DNA of 53,150 nucleotides from Methylomicrobium sp035916875 (GTDB taxonomy: Bacteria > Pseudomonadota > Gammaproteobacteria > Methylococcales > Methylomonadaceae): contig NZ_JAXUHN010000062.1 in assembly GCF_035916875.1 (NCBI RefSeq), forward strand, positions 1-53,150, read 5' to 3'. The translations under genes were made by a program, and so were the position numbers. Shown piece by piece: positions 26,145 to 37,103 of this stretch. Position 1 is the first letter of the stretch, and each line of letters starts with the position of its first letter. The notes under the pieces are model-generated. The model had not been told where the DNA came from and searched no databases. It saw only the letters and a program-made list of their open reading frames with translations.

Positions 26145-27425
26145 CTATGGCTTTTCAGTTTCCGTTTTTGCGGCAACGAAAACCAGCAATACTCCCAACG
26201 CCATCGTTGCCGCCAGCAGCGGCAGCCCCAGCTTGAAATCGCCGGTCGCAGTCTTCAGCCAGGCTACGATATAGGGTCCTGCAAAACCGCCCAGATTGCC
26301 GACCGAGTTGATCAACGCCAGGCCCGATGCCTTGGCCGGGCCATCTTTTAACAGCGTATGCGGCAGTGTCCAGAACGGCGCCAGGATGCTCCAGATGCCG
26401 GCTGCCGCGACCGTGATTGCGGCTATCGCCCAAACCGGCGATTCGAGATAGGGGCTCAGGGCTAATGCGCCCGCCGCCACCCAGGCGCAAACCACGATGT
26501 GCCAGCGCCGTTCGCGGGTCTTGTCCGAATGTGCGCCGACGATCACCATTACGATTACGGTCGCGAGATAAGGCAGGCCGGTCAACAGCGCGGTGCGCAC
26601 GTTGTCGAGTCCGGCCCAGGTTTTGATAAGTTGCGGCAGCCAGAGGCTGATGCTGTAATAATTGATGATCACCGCAAAATAGACCAGCGCCAACAGCCAG
26701 ACTTGCGGGTGGCGGAGCGCCTGTCCGAGGTCGGCGGCATGATGGTGCGAATCCGTCCGTTGTTCAGCGGCCAGCGTTCGTTCGAGCCAGGCTTTTTCTT
26801 CCGGATTCAGCCAGCTTGCCTTGGCGGGGCGGTCGGTCAGCCAGAAATACAGCATGAAGCCGAACAGCACCGAGGGCGCGCCTTCGGCTAGAAACAGCCA
26901 TTGCCAGCCTTGTAGGCCGAAAAAGCCGTCCATGCTGAGCAAGAGCCCGGCCAGCGGCGCGCCGAGCACGCCGCTGGCAGCGGTTGCGGTGATCAACAAC
27001 GCGCCGTATTTGGCCCTGACCGGCGCCGGAAACCAGTAGCTGAAATACAAAATGATGCCCGGAAACGACCCCGCTTCGGCGAGGCCGAGCAGAAAGCGCA
27101 GCGTATAAAAACCCTGCGGCGTTTCGATGAAAATCATTGCACAGCAAATCAGTCCCCAGGTTATCATGATCCGGGTCAGCCAAAGTCTCGCGCCGACTTT
27201 TTCGAGGATCAGATTGCTCGGAATTTCGAACATCATGTAACCGACAAAAAAGATGCCCGCGCCGAAGCCGTAAGTGGTATCGCTAAACTGCAACGCATCC
27301 TTCATCTGTAATTGCGCGAAACCCACACACATGCGGTCGAGATAGGCCAGAATATAAATGATGTAGAGCGGCGGCAAAAGACGCCAGGCCAATTTGCGGT
27401 ACAGCTGATATTCGTTGATTGGCAT
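26145..27425 (-). CDS. MFS transporter, anion:cation symporter type
   Basis: A 426-residue transporter with 12 predicted helices. The start (YRKLAWRLLPPLYIIYILAYLDRMCVGFAQL) and FVGYMMFEIPSNLILEKVGARLWLTRIM, where the loop between helices 2 and 3 lies, match the ACS family that takes up tartrate, phthalate, glucarate or similar organic acids with protons. The substrate cannot be told from sequence. It is a single gene, with the GspA-like gene divergent on the other side. Confidence 0.9.
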   Translation of the reverse strand: MPINEYQLYRKLAWRLLPPLYIIYILAYLDRMCVGFAQLQMKDALQFSDTTYGFGAGIFFVGYMMFEIPSNLILEKVGARLWLTRIMITWGLICCAMIFIETPQGFYTLRFLLGLAEAGSFPGIILYFSYWFPAPVRAKYGALLITATAASGVLGAPLAGLLLSMDGFFGLQGWQWLFLAEGAPSVLFGFMLYFWLTDRPAKASWLNPEEKAWLERTLAAEQRTDSHHHAADLGQALRHPQVWLLALVYFAVIINYYSISLWLPQLIKTWAGLDNVRTALLTGLPYLATVIVMVIVGAHSDKTRERRWHIVVCAWVAAGALALSPYLESPVWAIAAITVAAAGIWSILAPFWTLPHTLLKDGPAKASGLALINSVGNLGGFAGPYIVAWLKTATGDFKLGLPLLAATMALGVLLVFVAAKTETEKP

Positions 27426-27583
27426 GATAAGAAGGGAGTGGGGATGCTGAGGCCGGAGGCTCGGAGATTATAAACGTAAAAAGCGTGCGGCACCGCCGAA
27501 TCGTGAGGCCGATTTTTACGCCTTTTGCCGCGTATAGAGTAAAATCTTAAGATTCATATCTTATTTCCTGCCGAACCGCTGCT

Positions 27584-29242
27584 ATGTACAAACAGTATTT
27601 TCATTTGACGGAATTACCGTTTTCGATAGCCCCCGATCCGCATTTCATTTATATGAGCCGCCGCCACCAGGAAGGCCTGGCGCATCTACTCTACGGCATT
27701 ACCGTCGGCGGCGGTTTTGTCGCCTTGACCGGCGAAGTCGGCACCGGCAAGACGACGTTATGCCACTGTTTGCTGCGCGAATTGCCGGACAATATCGATA
27801 TCGCGCTGATCCTGAATCCAAAACTGAATGCGATAGAATTGCTGGCGACTATCTGTGACGAGTTGGGGATCGCTTATGACAAACAACAGCAGACGCTGAA
27901 ACAGTTGGTCGATGCGTTGAACCATTACTTGCTTGCCAAGCACGCCGCCGGCCGGCGTACCGTGTTGCTGCTCGACGAAGCGCAAAATCTGAGCATGGAA
28001 GTGCTCGAGCAGATTCGCTTACTGACCAATCTGGAGACCAGTAAGACCAAATTGCTGCAAATCATCCTGGTCGGCCAGCCCGAATTGAAGCAGATGCTGC
28101 GGCGCCAGGATCTCAGACAGCTCAATCAACGGATTACTGCACGCTATCATTTACTACCGTTGTCCTTTGGCGAAACTCGCGCCTATATCCGGCACCGACT
28201 GCGCGTTTGCGGCGGCGATCCCGAACTCTTCAAGGGCCGTGCGGTCCGCAAAATATATAAATTGTCGGGCGGCATTCCCAGAATCATCAACATACTGTGC
28301 GACCGCGCCCTGCTTGGCGCTTATGCCGGCAACGCCCTGCATGTGACGTCCGGCATGGTCAAAAACGCCGCGAAGGAAACACTTGCGCCACTCGAGAACA
28401 AACTGCCGAGAATGGGCGTTGCGTTGGGCTTGCTGCTGCTCTGCGGCATCGCGATTGGCGGTTATTACTACTACCCTGACCGTTTCGCGGCGATCAAGGA
28501 CCGGTTTTTTGATCATCGTCAGCTGGAAACTGCTACGCAAAAGCCCGAGCCGGCCGTCACCGAAACCGTATCGGCCGTGCCCCCGCCCTCACCTCCTCCG
28601 AAGATCGAACCGTTGCCTCCCAAGCCGGTTCAATTTGCCGAATGGGTGGCCGATCCGCGGTTTACGCTGCAATTGGCCTTTGCGAATGCGTTGAAAGCTC
28701 TTGGAAAAGCAATCCCGCCGGTAGGAACCGTCGATTGTGAAACGGTCAAGACCGTCGGAGTTTTATGCCAACTCGGCAAGGCCAGTTGGAAAGAATTGTT
28801 GGAGATGAACCGACCGGCTATTCTGGAATTTGTGTTGCCTAACGAGGAAAAACGTTACGCGCTGCTGGCAGGGATCAAGAAGGACAAGCCGATGTTGATC
28901 GCGAGCGATCAGCATGATTTTTCCCTGGCCGAACTGCTGAATTATTGGAACGGCTATTATTTATTATTATGGGAGCCGCCGATGGCGGACACGCGAACGA
29001 TTTTTCCCGGTCAGTTGTCAGATAGAATCGTATGGCTTCGGCAGCAGCTGGCGGTTTTTGACGGATTGAATCCGCCGGTGCCCGAGCCGCAAAAATTCGA
29101 TCAGGATTTGAAGGCGCGCGTGATCAAATTCCAACATCAGCACCATTTGACCGAAGACGGCGCGGTGGGTGCCCAAACCTTGTTTTATCTCGATAATTTG
29201 ACCGAGGCTTCGAACAAGCCTCTTCTCAATATAACCGATTAA
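27584..29242 (+). CDS. gspA: GspA/ExeA-like AAA ATPase with peptidoglycan-binding domain
   Basis: A 552-residue membrane ATPase. The cytoplasmic ATPase domain has Walker A (GEVGTGKTTLC, near residue 50) and Walker B (TVLLLDEAQNLS, near residue 128). One membrane helix (about 279-297, ALGLLLLCGIAIGGYYYYP) is followed by a proline-rich linker, a cysteine-peptidase-like fold region, and a C-terminal peptidoglycan-binding helix bundle (LKARVIKFQHQHHLTEDGAVG). ExeA-type proteins reshape the cell wall so that the type II secretin can assemble. gspB follows after 4 bases, forming the usual AB pair, but no other gsp gene is in the window. Confidence 0.92.
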   Translation: MYKQYFHLTELPFSIAPDPHFIYMSRRHQEGLAHLLYGITVGGGFVALTGEVGTGKTTLCHCLLRELPDNIDIALILNPKLNAIELLATICDELGIAYDKQQQTLKQLVDALNHYLLAKHAAGRRTVLLLDEAQNLSMEVLEQIRLLTNLETSKTKLLQIILVGQPELKQMLRRQDLRQLNQRITARYHLLPLSFGETRAYIRHRLRVCGGDPELFKGRAVRKIYKLSGGIPRIINILCDRALLGAYAGNALHVTSGMVKNAAKETLAPLENKLPRMGVALGLLLLCGIAIGGYYYYPDRFAAIKDRFFDHRQLETATQKPEPAVTETVSAVPPPSPPPKIEPLPPKPVQFAEWVADPRFTLQLAFANALKALGKAIPPVGTVDCETVKTVGVLCQLGKASWKELLEMNRPAILEFVLPNEEKRYALLAGIKKDKPMLIASDQHDFSLAELLNYWNGYYLLLWEPPMADTRTIFPGQLSDRIVWLRQQLAVFDGLNPPVPEPQKFDQDLKARVIKFQHQHHLTEDGAVGAQTLFYLDNLTEASNKPLLNITD

Positions 29243-29246
29243 CACC

Positions 29247-30140
29247 ATGTCTTATATTCTCAATGCTTTACGCAAATCGGAGCAGGAGCGGCAAGCCAAT
29301 CAGCCGGAAACCATCACCGAACAAGTGCTGATGCCGCCGCCGCAAAAACGCCGGAAAACCGCGTTGCTGATTGGCGGGCTGCTGGCCGTCAATATGCTGG
29401 CCGTTTCTTTGCTGGTCTGGTACCTGAAGAATACCGATGAAGCGCTGGTCAAACCGCAGGCCGTTGCGCAGCCGATGCAGAAAAAAGCTGTACAAAAAAA
29501 GCCGGCGCCGCCGATTGCCGTTGAACCGGCCGATGAGGCGGCTGATTCCGAAGGGAACGCAAAGCAAATGCCTGTAGATGCGGTAACGCCGGTGGGTAAT
29601 ATGGGTAGGCCGGCGGCTACGCCAAGCGCAAAAACGCCTTCGATCGAAGAATTGGCTGCGGTAAAACAGGCTGAGGAACAGAAAACGGCAAAGCCGGTGC
29701 AGGAAGATAAAAAGGCGCCATCCGATCGTAGTGGACAAAATATTTCCGCGCGTCCCGCTGCCGCAAGCAGCGGAAGGGAACAATCAAGGCGTGGTATCCA
29801 GGCCAGGAGCGCCCAGCGTCAGCTTGCGCCGGAATACGAGTACAGCCTTGAGGAAGAGCAAGGGGTCGTACCGGAAACAAAGACAGAAGCCGCGTCCGCA
29901 GCCAAGCAGGAAATCCCTTTATTCAAGGATCTGCCCTATGATTTCCGCAGTTCCGTGCCGAAGATGACGATCAATGTTTTTATGTACGACGCCAAACCCG
30001 AGGATCGCTTCGTCGTGTTGAACATGATCAAATACAAGGCCGGCCAAATGACCAAAGATTCGGTTGAAATCAAGGAAATTCGCGCCGACGGCGTGGTCGC
30101 GAGTTACGGAGGCAGAGTATTTCGCATCGAGCGGCCCTGA
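29247..30140 (+). CDS. gspB: GspB-like type II secretion assembly protein
   Basis: A 297-residue bitopic membrane protein. The N-terminus MSYILNALRKSEQERQ is the family signature. One membrane helix lies at about 47-67 (LIGGLLAVNMLAVSLLVWYL). A long Ala/Lys/Pro-rich periplasmic linker leads to the GspB domain at the C-terminus (about 225-297), with FKDLPYDFRSSVPKMTINVF. GspB works with GspA to place the secretin. It lies 4 bases after gspA. Confidence 0.92.
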   Translation: MSYILNALRKSEQERQANQPETITEQVLMPPPQKRRKTALLIGGLLAVNMLAVSLLVWYLKNTDEALVKPQAVAQPMQKKAVQKKPAPPIAVEPADEAADSEGNAKQMPVDAVTPVGNMGRPAATPSAKTPSIEELAAVKQAEEQKTAKPVQEDKKAPSDRSGQNISARPAAASSGREQSRRGIQARSAQRQLAPEYEYSLEEEQGVVPETKTEAASAAKQEIPLFKDLPYDFRSSVPKMTINVFMYDAKPEDRFVVLNMIKYKAGQMTKDSVEIKEIRADGVVASYGGRVFRIERP

Positions 30141-30254
30141 AAACGCAAATAGCTTTAGGTGCAAATTGCCCAAGGTTCTTGACGCTAAAACACCGGAATC
30201 CAATCCTTTTCCTCAGATCGTTAGGATTTCGTTAGAAACGGCTTTACGGTTGCG

Positions 30255-30286
30255 GAACTGCCGAATTTTTTAAGGCCTGGCAGTTC
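30255..30286. terminator. Hairpin downstream of gspB
   Basis: The arms gaactgcc and ggcagttc pair around a T-rich loop, 115 bases after the gspB stop. No T-run follows on the plus strand, so its role as terminator is weakly supported. Confidence 0.4.
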
Positions 30287-30377
30287 TGTGCCGACTGTCA
30301 TGACGTTATTTTTTGACCGAATCTACATAGGGCAATGGGGACTCTGACGGCGGTTGGGTCATCTTTTTAACATGATA

Positions 30378-30422
30378 ACAAATGATAATCATTTGTAATA
30401 AAAAAATTGTTTGCATTATAAT
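30378..30422 (+). promoter_or_regulatory. Fur box overlapping a sigma70 promoter
   Basis: ACAAATGATAATCATTTGT at 30378-30396 is a perfect 19-bp palindrome that matches the Fur consensus core AATGATAATCATT. Directly on it sits a -35 candidate TTGTAA (30393-30398), and TATAAT at 30417-30422 lies 18 bases further. Fur with iron would block this promoter. The first gene starts 28 bases after the -10. Confidence 0.93.
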
Positions 30423-30450
30423 CCTGGAAAATTTTGTTTTGGGGGATGTA

Positions 30451-31884
30451 ATGATAAGCAAGCGAAAAATTTTGTTAAGGGGAAGTGCATTAGCAGTACT
30501 GGCGGCATTGAATGCGCCAGTCGAGGCGCTACAAAAACCGCAGACCATGGACGAGATGTGGAAAATTATCGAGGCTCAGCAAAAGCAGATCGATGAAATG
30601 AAGGCCGCGATGGCGGATGCGACTAAGAGTCAGCCGGCTGCGGCTCCGCAAGGCAACGTCAAAACGCTGGAGCGCAAGACTGATATTTTGAGCCAGGAGG
30701 TCGAAAAGCTGCGGACCAATCTGGTAATCCCCGAAGAGCCCAAGTACAAGAGCGCCTATGGCTTGGGCCCGGCCGCGTCGAAGGTTTATCAGGTCGGCAA
30801 GGGCTTGTCGATTGGCGGTTACGGCGAAGCGATCTATCAGGCCAATGTTGGTGAAAAGGGTAACAACAAAGATAATGCCGATCTTGAACGCATGGTTATG
30901 TACCTGGGTTACAAGTTCAACGATCGAATTCTTTTCAATAGTGAAATAGAGTATGAACACGCCACGACCGGTGAAGGATCTGAACAAAAAGGCGAGGCGT
31001 CGGTCGAATTTGCCGCGTTGGATTTTTTTATGCACAAAATGGCGAATGTCCGCGCCGGTTTAGTGCTGATGCCGATGGGTTTTATCAACCAAATTCACGA
31101 GCCGCCGTTCTTTTTCGGAAATCATCGCCCTGAAGTCGAACAACGCATCATCCCGTCTACCTGGAGAGAAGTCGGCCTCGGTTTATTTGGCCAACTCACG
31201 CCGGAATTGGCTTATACCGCTTATGCGGTCAACGGCTTGGATGCGGCTGGATTTAGCTCCGACGGTATCAGCGAAGGCCGCGGCGGCGGCAGCCAGGCCA
31301 AGGCCGAAAACTTCGGCTTTGTCGGACGTTTCGACTACACGCCGAAGGCTTTGCCGGGCCTGATGGTCGGCGGCTCCGCCTTTATCGGCAAATCCGGGCA
31401 GAACCAGACATTTGCCGGCCAACAGCCGGATGTTTTCACGCAATTGTACGAAGGTCATTTGCAATGGAAATACCGTGGTCTTGAATTCCGCACGTTGGGT
31501 TCGTGGGGGCATATCGGCAATGCGGACTTGTTAAGCCAGCAATCTCAAATTAATCACATGGAAAACCCCGATGTCGCTGCGCAAATTATAGGCGCCGAGA
31601 ATTTCGGCTGGTATGCGGAAGTTGGCTATGACGTTTTGCCTTGGTTATTCACGGATACGACGCAATATCTCGCGCCATTCGTCCGTTATGAACGCCTGGA
31701 TACGATCGCCAAAGCGCCGAACGGCTTTCCGGACGATCCTACCAAAGACTGGCAAATTTATCAGGCGGGAATACAGTACAAACCGATTCCTAACGTCGTG
31801 ATCAAGGCCGATTACCGGAACCGTGTCGCCAAACAAGGCCCCCTTTCCGACGATTTCAATTTAGGCTTCGGCTTCATTTTCTAG
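30451..31884 (+). CDS. Fur-controlled outer membrane porin-like protein
   Basis: A 477-residue predicted barrel protein. A basic N-terminus and hydrophobic ALAVLAALNAPVEA form the signal peptide (1-28). A coiled-coil stalk follows (DEMWKIIEAQQKQIDEM), then a beta-rich barrel that closes with the terminal phenylalanine of FGFIF. The ATG at 30451 has a ggggg ribosome binding site, while an earlier in-frame start at 30382 lies inside the Fur box. The family is widespread in gammaproteobacteria as an uncharacterised porin. With an iron-repressed promoter and FMN-binding and membrane proteins downstream, a role in passing an iron source or reductant is possible. Confidence 0.85.
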   Translation: MISKRKILLRGSALAVLAALNAPVEALQKPQTMDEMWKIIEAQQKQIDEMKAAMADATKSQPAAAPQGNVKTLERKTDILSQEVEKLRTNLVIPEEPKYKSAYGLGPAASKVYQVGKGLSIGGYGEAIYQANVGEKGNNKDNADLERMVMYLGYKFNDRILFNSEIEYEHATTGEGSEQKGEASVEFAALDFFMHKMANVRAGLVLMPMGFINQIHEPPFFFGNHRPEVEQRIIPSTWREVGLGLFGQLTPELAYTAYAVNGLDAAGFSSDGISEGRGGGSQAKAENFGFVGRFDYTPKALPGLMVGGSAFIGKSGQNQTFAGQQPDVFTQLYEGHLQWKYRGLEFRTLGSWGHIGNADLLSQQSQINHMENPDVAAQIIGAENFGWYAEVGYDVLPWLFTDTTQYLAPFVRYERLDTIAKAPNGFPDDPTKDWQIYQAGIQYKPIPNVVIKADYRNRVAKQGPLSDDFNLGFGFIF

Positions 31885-32018
31885 GCCCCAGTCATTTGCC
31901 CTGTTGTAGTGTGATATGATGGAAAAATGATATTACTGACATGCCGCCAGCATTCGATTTTCCGATCGGCCGGATTTTCGGATACTGGCGTTTGTTTTCT
32001 TGAAGTTGGAGAACCTGA

Positions 32019-32570
32019 ATGAAAGCAATCAGACAAGGAGGAGGATTTCTGCTCTTGTTATTTCTGATGACTGCGGTAACGCAGAGCTTCGCCACCATTT
32101 TCTACAGTAAAAACGAAGCGCTTGAACTGGCATTTGGCAAAGATAAGCAAGTCGAATTGTTATCGCTTTTTCCCGACGAAAATCAGACCGCTAAAATTCA
32201 GGAGTTGGCGAAGGTCAAACTCGAATCGGGCATGTTCACGTTCTATGTCGGCAAAGACCAGGGCAAAATTTTAGGCTATGCCGCAATCGAAACGGTCACG
32301 GTCAGAACCAAGCCGGAAACACTGTTGATCGTGTTGACGCCGGAAGGCGAACTGCGCAACGTCACTACGCTCGCTTTTCACGAACCGCCGGAATATATGC
32401 CGCCGGAGCACTGGTTTGAGCAACTCTACAAGCGGCCGCTTGCGGACATGGATTTCAGCAAGGGCGTGGATGGCATCAGCGGCGCGACGTTGAGCACGCG
32501 CGCCGGACTCAGCAGCGTGCGCAGGGTGATGGCGATGTATCAGGTCATGGTCAAACAACAAAGTCAATAA
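32019..32570 (+). CDS. FMN-binding domain protein, exported
   Basis: A 183-residue exported protein with a signal peptide (1-25, LLLLFLMTAVTQSFA) and an FMN-binding domain. The covalent flavin attachment motif DGISGATLST is at 151-160; by analogy with NqrC and RnfG, the flavin transferase ApbE would link FMN to Thr157. Such domains move electrons in the periplasm. A ggaga ribosome binding site precedes the ATG. The gene ends 2 bases before the four-helix membrane protein gene, and the Fur box upstream may control all three genes. Confidence 0.9.
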   Translation: MKAIRQGGGFLLLLFLMTAVTQSFATIFYSKNEALELAFGKDKQVELLSLFPDENQTAKIQELAKVKLESGMFTFYVGKDQGKILGYAAIETVTVRTKPETLLIVLTPEGELRNVTTLAFHEPPEYMPPEHWFEQLYKRPLADMDFSKGVDGISGATLSTRAGLSSVRRVMAMYQVMVKQQSQ

Positions 32571-32572
32571 AT

Positions 32573-33076
32573 ATGCGTTATTTTGTAACCGGCGAACAGC
32601 ACCGGAAATCGTTGTTGAACGCGCTGGTGTTGATGTTTCTGGGCTATATCGTGCTGCTGTGGGTTAGCAACGGCATGATGTATTTTCACCGGATGGATTT
32701 GACGTCGGAATCGGTCAAACTTTACTACCTCGGCTCCGAAGAGCAATTCAAACCGCCGCGCAGTTACGAGGGCATGCTTGAAGTGTCGCATTTCCACCTG
32801 TTTTCGATGGGCATGCTGGTCGTGACCCTAACCCATCTGATGTTGATGACCGATTTTTCGGTGCGGCTCAAAATCTGGATCAGCGGCTTGACCTACGTCT
32901 CGGCGATCGCCGACGAGGCGGGCGGCTGGCTGGTCCGCTTCGTGCATCCGCAATTCGCCTATTTCAAGATCGGAGCCTTTGTGCTTCTGGAGTTTTCGCT
33001 GGCCGCGTTGTTGATCGTGGTGATCTTTGCGATGATCCGTGCCAGGGTTAGGATGCATCACGGCAATCCCGGTTAA
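32573..33076 (+). CDS. Four-helix membrane protein, possible b-type heme carrier
   Basis: A 167-residue membrane protein with helices at about 16-38, 73-92, 101-120 and 130-155. Histidines at 39, 73, 75, 88 and 125 sit at or in helices 1 to 3 and could bind heme b, in the manner of small membrane cytochromes, but no established motif proves this. It follows the FMN-binding gene after 2 bases and probably docks that protein at the membrane, passing electrons between quinol and flavin. I do not know a named family for it. Confidence 0.75.
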   Translation: MRYFVTGEQHRKSLLNALVLMFLGYIVLLWVSNGMMYFHRMDLTSESVKLYYLGSEEQFKPPRSYEGMLEVSHFHLFSMGMLVVTLTHLMLMTDFSVRLKIWISGLTYVSAIADEAGGWLVRFVHPQFAYFKIGAFVLLEFSLAALLIVVIFAMIRARVRMHHGNPG

Positions 33077-33163
33077 CAGTCTGTTTCCCTCGCATTTTCT
33101 ACCGGCCGCGCTTCCCGCCATGATAAAATTTAGCCGTACCTAACACTCACGGAATATTATCGA

Positions 33164-34609
<1,446 letters not shown>

Positions 34610-34615
34610 CCGTAA

Positions 34616-34752
34616 GCGTTCCCGGCGTGGGAACGCGGACTGCTCCGCTCCGGCGGGGCGTGACGCAGCGTGTAGCCCGGACGAAACGCAGTGGAGTCCG
34701 GGATAAACGGAACCCGTAGTTTCCCGGATTCCGCTACGCTGCACCGGGCTAC
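34616..34752. repeat. REP-like palindromes between gnd and zwf
   Basis: Two palindromes follow gnd. The first is gcgttccc-ggcgt-gggaacgc (34616-34636). The second pairs gtagcccggacgaaacgcag (from 34672) with the near complement ending in gcaccgggctac (34752), an imperfect stem about 31 bp long. Both kinds recur in gammaproteobacterial genomes as intergenic repeats. A third palindrome with the same cgttccc core lies at 52042-52079. They may form a transcript end or an RNase barrier between gnd and zwf. Confidence 0.8.
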
Positions 34753-34778
34753 TGCCCTTAACCTTTTCGACTCCCCTC

Positions 34779-36263
34779 ATGAACGCCGAACCCTGTACTT
34801 ACGTTATCTTTGGCGCCACCGGCAACCTTTCCAGGATCAAGCTGATGCCGGCGCTCTACCATCTCGATGTCGCAAAACAACTGCCCGAAGGCACCCGCAT
34901 TGTCGCGGTCGGCCGCCGGCCCTGGGATCAACAGAAATGGCTGTCCGAAGTCAGGGACATGATCCAGGCCAAGGTCAAGGCCGATTTCGACGAGACCGTC
35001 TTCCAGAGTTTCAGCCAGCGTCTTCATTACCATCGGACCGATATTCAGAAGCCGGAAGATTACAAGGCGTTGGCCGAGACCTTGAACGATAAGCAGCAAT
35101 TTTCGCGCAATATTGCGTTTTATCTGTCGATCAGCCCGTCCGACTTCGGAACCGTGCTGGAACAATTGAGCCTTAACCAGCTTTTTGACGAAGAATTCGG
35201 CTGGCGGCGTGTGATTATCGAAAAGCCCTTCGGTTACGATCTGGACAGCGCGCAGGCCCTGCAAAAACGCATCAGCCATTATTTGAGCGAGGAACAGATC
35301 TACCGGATCGACCACTATCTCGGCAAGGGCATGGTGCAGAACGTGTTGGTATTCCGTTTCGCGAACGTGATGCTGGAGCCGTTGTGGAACCGCAATTACA
35401 TCGACCATGTCCAGATCACCCATTCCGAGGAAATCGGTATCGACAGTCGCGGCGACTACTATAACGGCGCTGGCGCCTTGCGCGACATGCTGCAAAGCCA
35501 TTTGCTGCAACTGTTGACCCTGGTCGCGATGGAGCCGCCGGTGTCGATGGAAGCCGAGGCGCTGCGCGATGAAAAGGTCAAAGTGTTGAAGTCGATCCGC
35601 CCGATACCGAAAGAAGCGGTGCATGCGCAGGCTTTCCGCAGTCAATACGCGGCCGGCACCAGCAAGGGAGAAAAGGTTAAAGGCTACTTGCAGGAAGACA
35701 ATATCCCGGCGGGCAGCGTGACCGAAACCTATGCGTCGATGAAGCTGTACATCGACAATTGGCGCTGGCGCGGCGTGCCGTTCTACATGCGCACCGGCAA
35801 GCGCATGGCGAAGGCGCAATCGACCATCTCGATTTGCTTTCGCCATCCGCCGCTGCAATTCTTCCGCGGCACCAACGTCAACTGCATGAGCCCGAACTGG
35901 GTGCTGCTTGGTATCCAGCCCGACGAATGCATCAAGCTGGAAATGACCGTGAAGGAACCGGGCCTCGAAATGAACACCCGCACGACCACGCTCGACGCGA
36001 GCTTCCGCAATCATGACGAAAAAGCGATCGACGCCTATGAAGACCTGTTACTCGATGTACTGAAAGGCGACCGCTCGCTGTTCCTGCGCTTCGACGAAGT
36101 CGAGCACGCCTGGCGTATCGTCGATCCGATCCTGCAAACCTGGGCGGTCGAGCGCGACCATATCGCGACCTATCCGGCCGGTTCGTGGGGGCCGGAAGAT
36201 AGCCGCCTGTTCGACAAAGACAGCCAGACCTGGCGCAGTTCATTAACCCCGGAGTGTAAATAA
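34779..36263 (+). CDS. zwf: Glucose-6-phosphate 1-dehydrogenase
   Basis: A 494-residue enzyme oxidising glucose 6-phosphate to 6-phosphogluconolactone. The nucleotide-binding FGATGNLSRIKLMPALYHL is at residues 9-27, and the active-site signature RIDHYLGKGMVQN with the catalytic His is near residue 175. The length is normal. The stop codon abuts the pgl start with no gap, so the two are translated together. The product goes to gnd or, through an edd not in this window, to eda. Confidence 0.97.
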   Translation: MNAEPCTYVIFGATGNLSRIKLMPALYHLDVAKQLPEGTRIVAVGRRPWDQQKWLSEVRDMIQAKVKADFDETVFQSFSQRLHYHRTDIQKPEDYKALAETLNDKQQFSRNIAFYLSISPSDFGTVLEQLSLNQLFDEEFGWRRVIIEKPFGYDLDSAQALQKRISHYLSEEQIYRIDHYLGKGMVQNVLVFRFANVMLEPLWNRNYIDHVQITHSEEIGIDSRGDYYNGAGALRDMLQSHLLQLLTLVAMEPPVSMEAEALRDEKVKVLKSIRPIPKEAVHAQAFRSQYAAGTSKGEKVKGYLQEDNIPAGSVTETYASMKLYIDNWRWRGVPFYMRTGKRMAKAQSTISICFRHPPLQFFRGTNVNCMSPNWVLLGIQPDECIKLEMTVKEPGLEMNTRTTTLDASFRNHDEKAIDAYEDLLLDVLKGDRSLFLRFDEVEHAWRIVDPILQTWAVERDHIATYPAGSWGPEDSRLFDKDSQTWRSSLTPECK

Positions 36264-36950
36264 ATGCAAAAAAACGCCAACTGGCGGATATTCGCGACCG
36301 CCGAGCAGGTTGCCGAAGCCGCTTGCGAACAAATCCTGACTGCGGCCAAAGAGGCTATCGCCGAGCGCGGCCATTTCAAACTGGTATTGGCCGGCGGCAC
36401 CACGCCGGAAAAGGTCTATCGCTTGCTCGGCAAGGCCGAAGCCGACTGGTCGAAATGGTACATCTATTACGGCGATGAACGCTGCCTGCCGGCCGATGAT
36501 TCGGATCGCAACAGCATCATTGCGGAAAATTCATTGCTTGCGGAGGCACCGATTCCTGGCGGACAGATCTTCACGATTCCTGCCGAACTCGGGCCGGAAG
36601 CGGGCGCACTGCAATACCGCCGGATCGTTGCCGAGGCCTTGCCTTTCGATATGGTGTTGCTCGGCATGGGCGAAGACGGCCATACCGCAAGTTTATTTCC
36701 CGGCCACGTTCACAATCAGGATGAATTGACGCATGCGGTATACAACTCGCCGAAACCGCCGCCCGAGCGCGTGTCGGTCAGCGCCAAGGCGTTGAGCGAC
36801 ACCCGGCAATTGATCTTTTTGATCACCGGCAAAAACAAGCAAGAGCCGGTCAAGCAATGGCGCGAGGGCAGAGACCTGCCGGTCGCCACGATTGAGCCGC
36901 AAAATCCTGTCGATATTTATATCGATTGCGACGCCCTGCCATTCTCCTGA
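36264..36950 (+). CDS. pgl: 6-phosphogluconolactonase
   Basis: A 228-residue enzyme hydrolysing 6-phosphogluconolactone. It has the sugar-phosphate isomerase-like fold, with the phosphate-binding LAGGTTPEKVYRLL near residue 39 and GMGEDGHTASLFPG near residue 135 carrying the active-site Asp and His. It starts directly after the zwf stop codon. Confidence 0.96.
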   Translation: MQKNANWRIFATAEQVAEAACEQILTAAKEAIAERGHFKLVLAGGTTPEKVYRLLGKAEADWSKWYIYYGDERCLPADDSDRNSIIAENSLLAEAPIPGGQIFTIPAELGPEAGALQYRRIVAEALPFDMVLLGMGEDGHTASLFPGHVHNQDELTHAVYNSPKPPPERVSVSAKALSDTRQLIFLITGKNKQEPVKQWREGRDLPVATIEPQNPVDIYIDCDALPFS

Positions 36951-36964
36951 TTCTTTGCCTAAGT

Positions 36965-36994
36965 CGGCGCGTCTCGATTGCGCCGGCGCTTTTT
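36965..36994 (+). terminator. Probable terminator after pgl
   Basis: Arms cggcgc (36965-36970) and gcgccg (36980-36985) pair with a 9-base loop. A run of five T follows after gcgc. It starts 15 bases beyond the pgl stop. Confidence 0.6.
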
Positions 36995-37103
36995 CAATCC
37001 GAGTCTCTGTAATAGAATAGGCCCCCGAAGGAAGTCTTGATTCGATCAATGCATCCTTGTCTTGAAAGCTGTATTCAATAATTATTATAAGAAGGTTCAT
37101 TTT

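Noticed and set aside
34758..36014. A 418-residue open frame antisense to zwf
   Set aside because: Same reason: the coding signal belongs to zwf on the plus strand.
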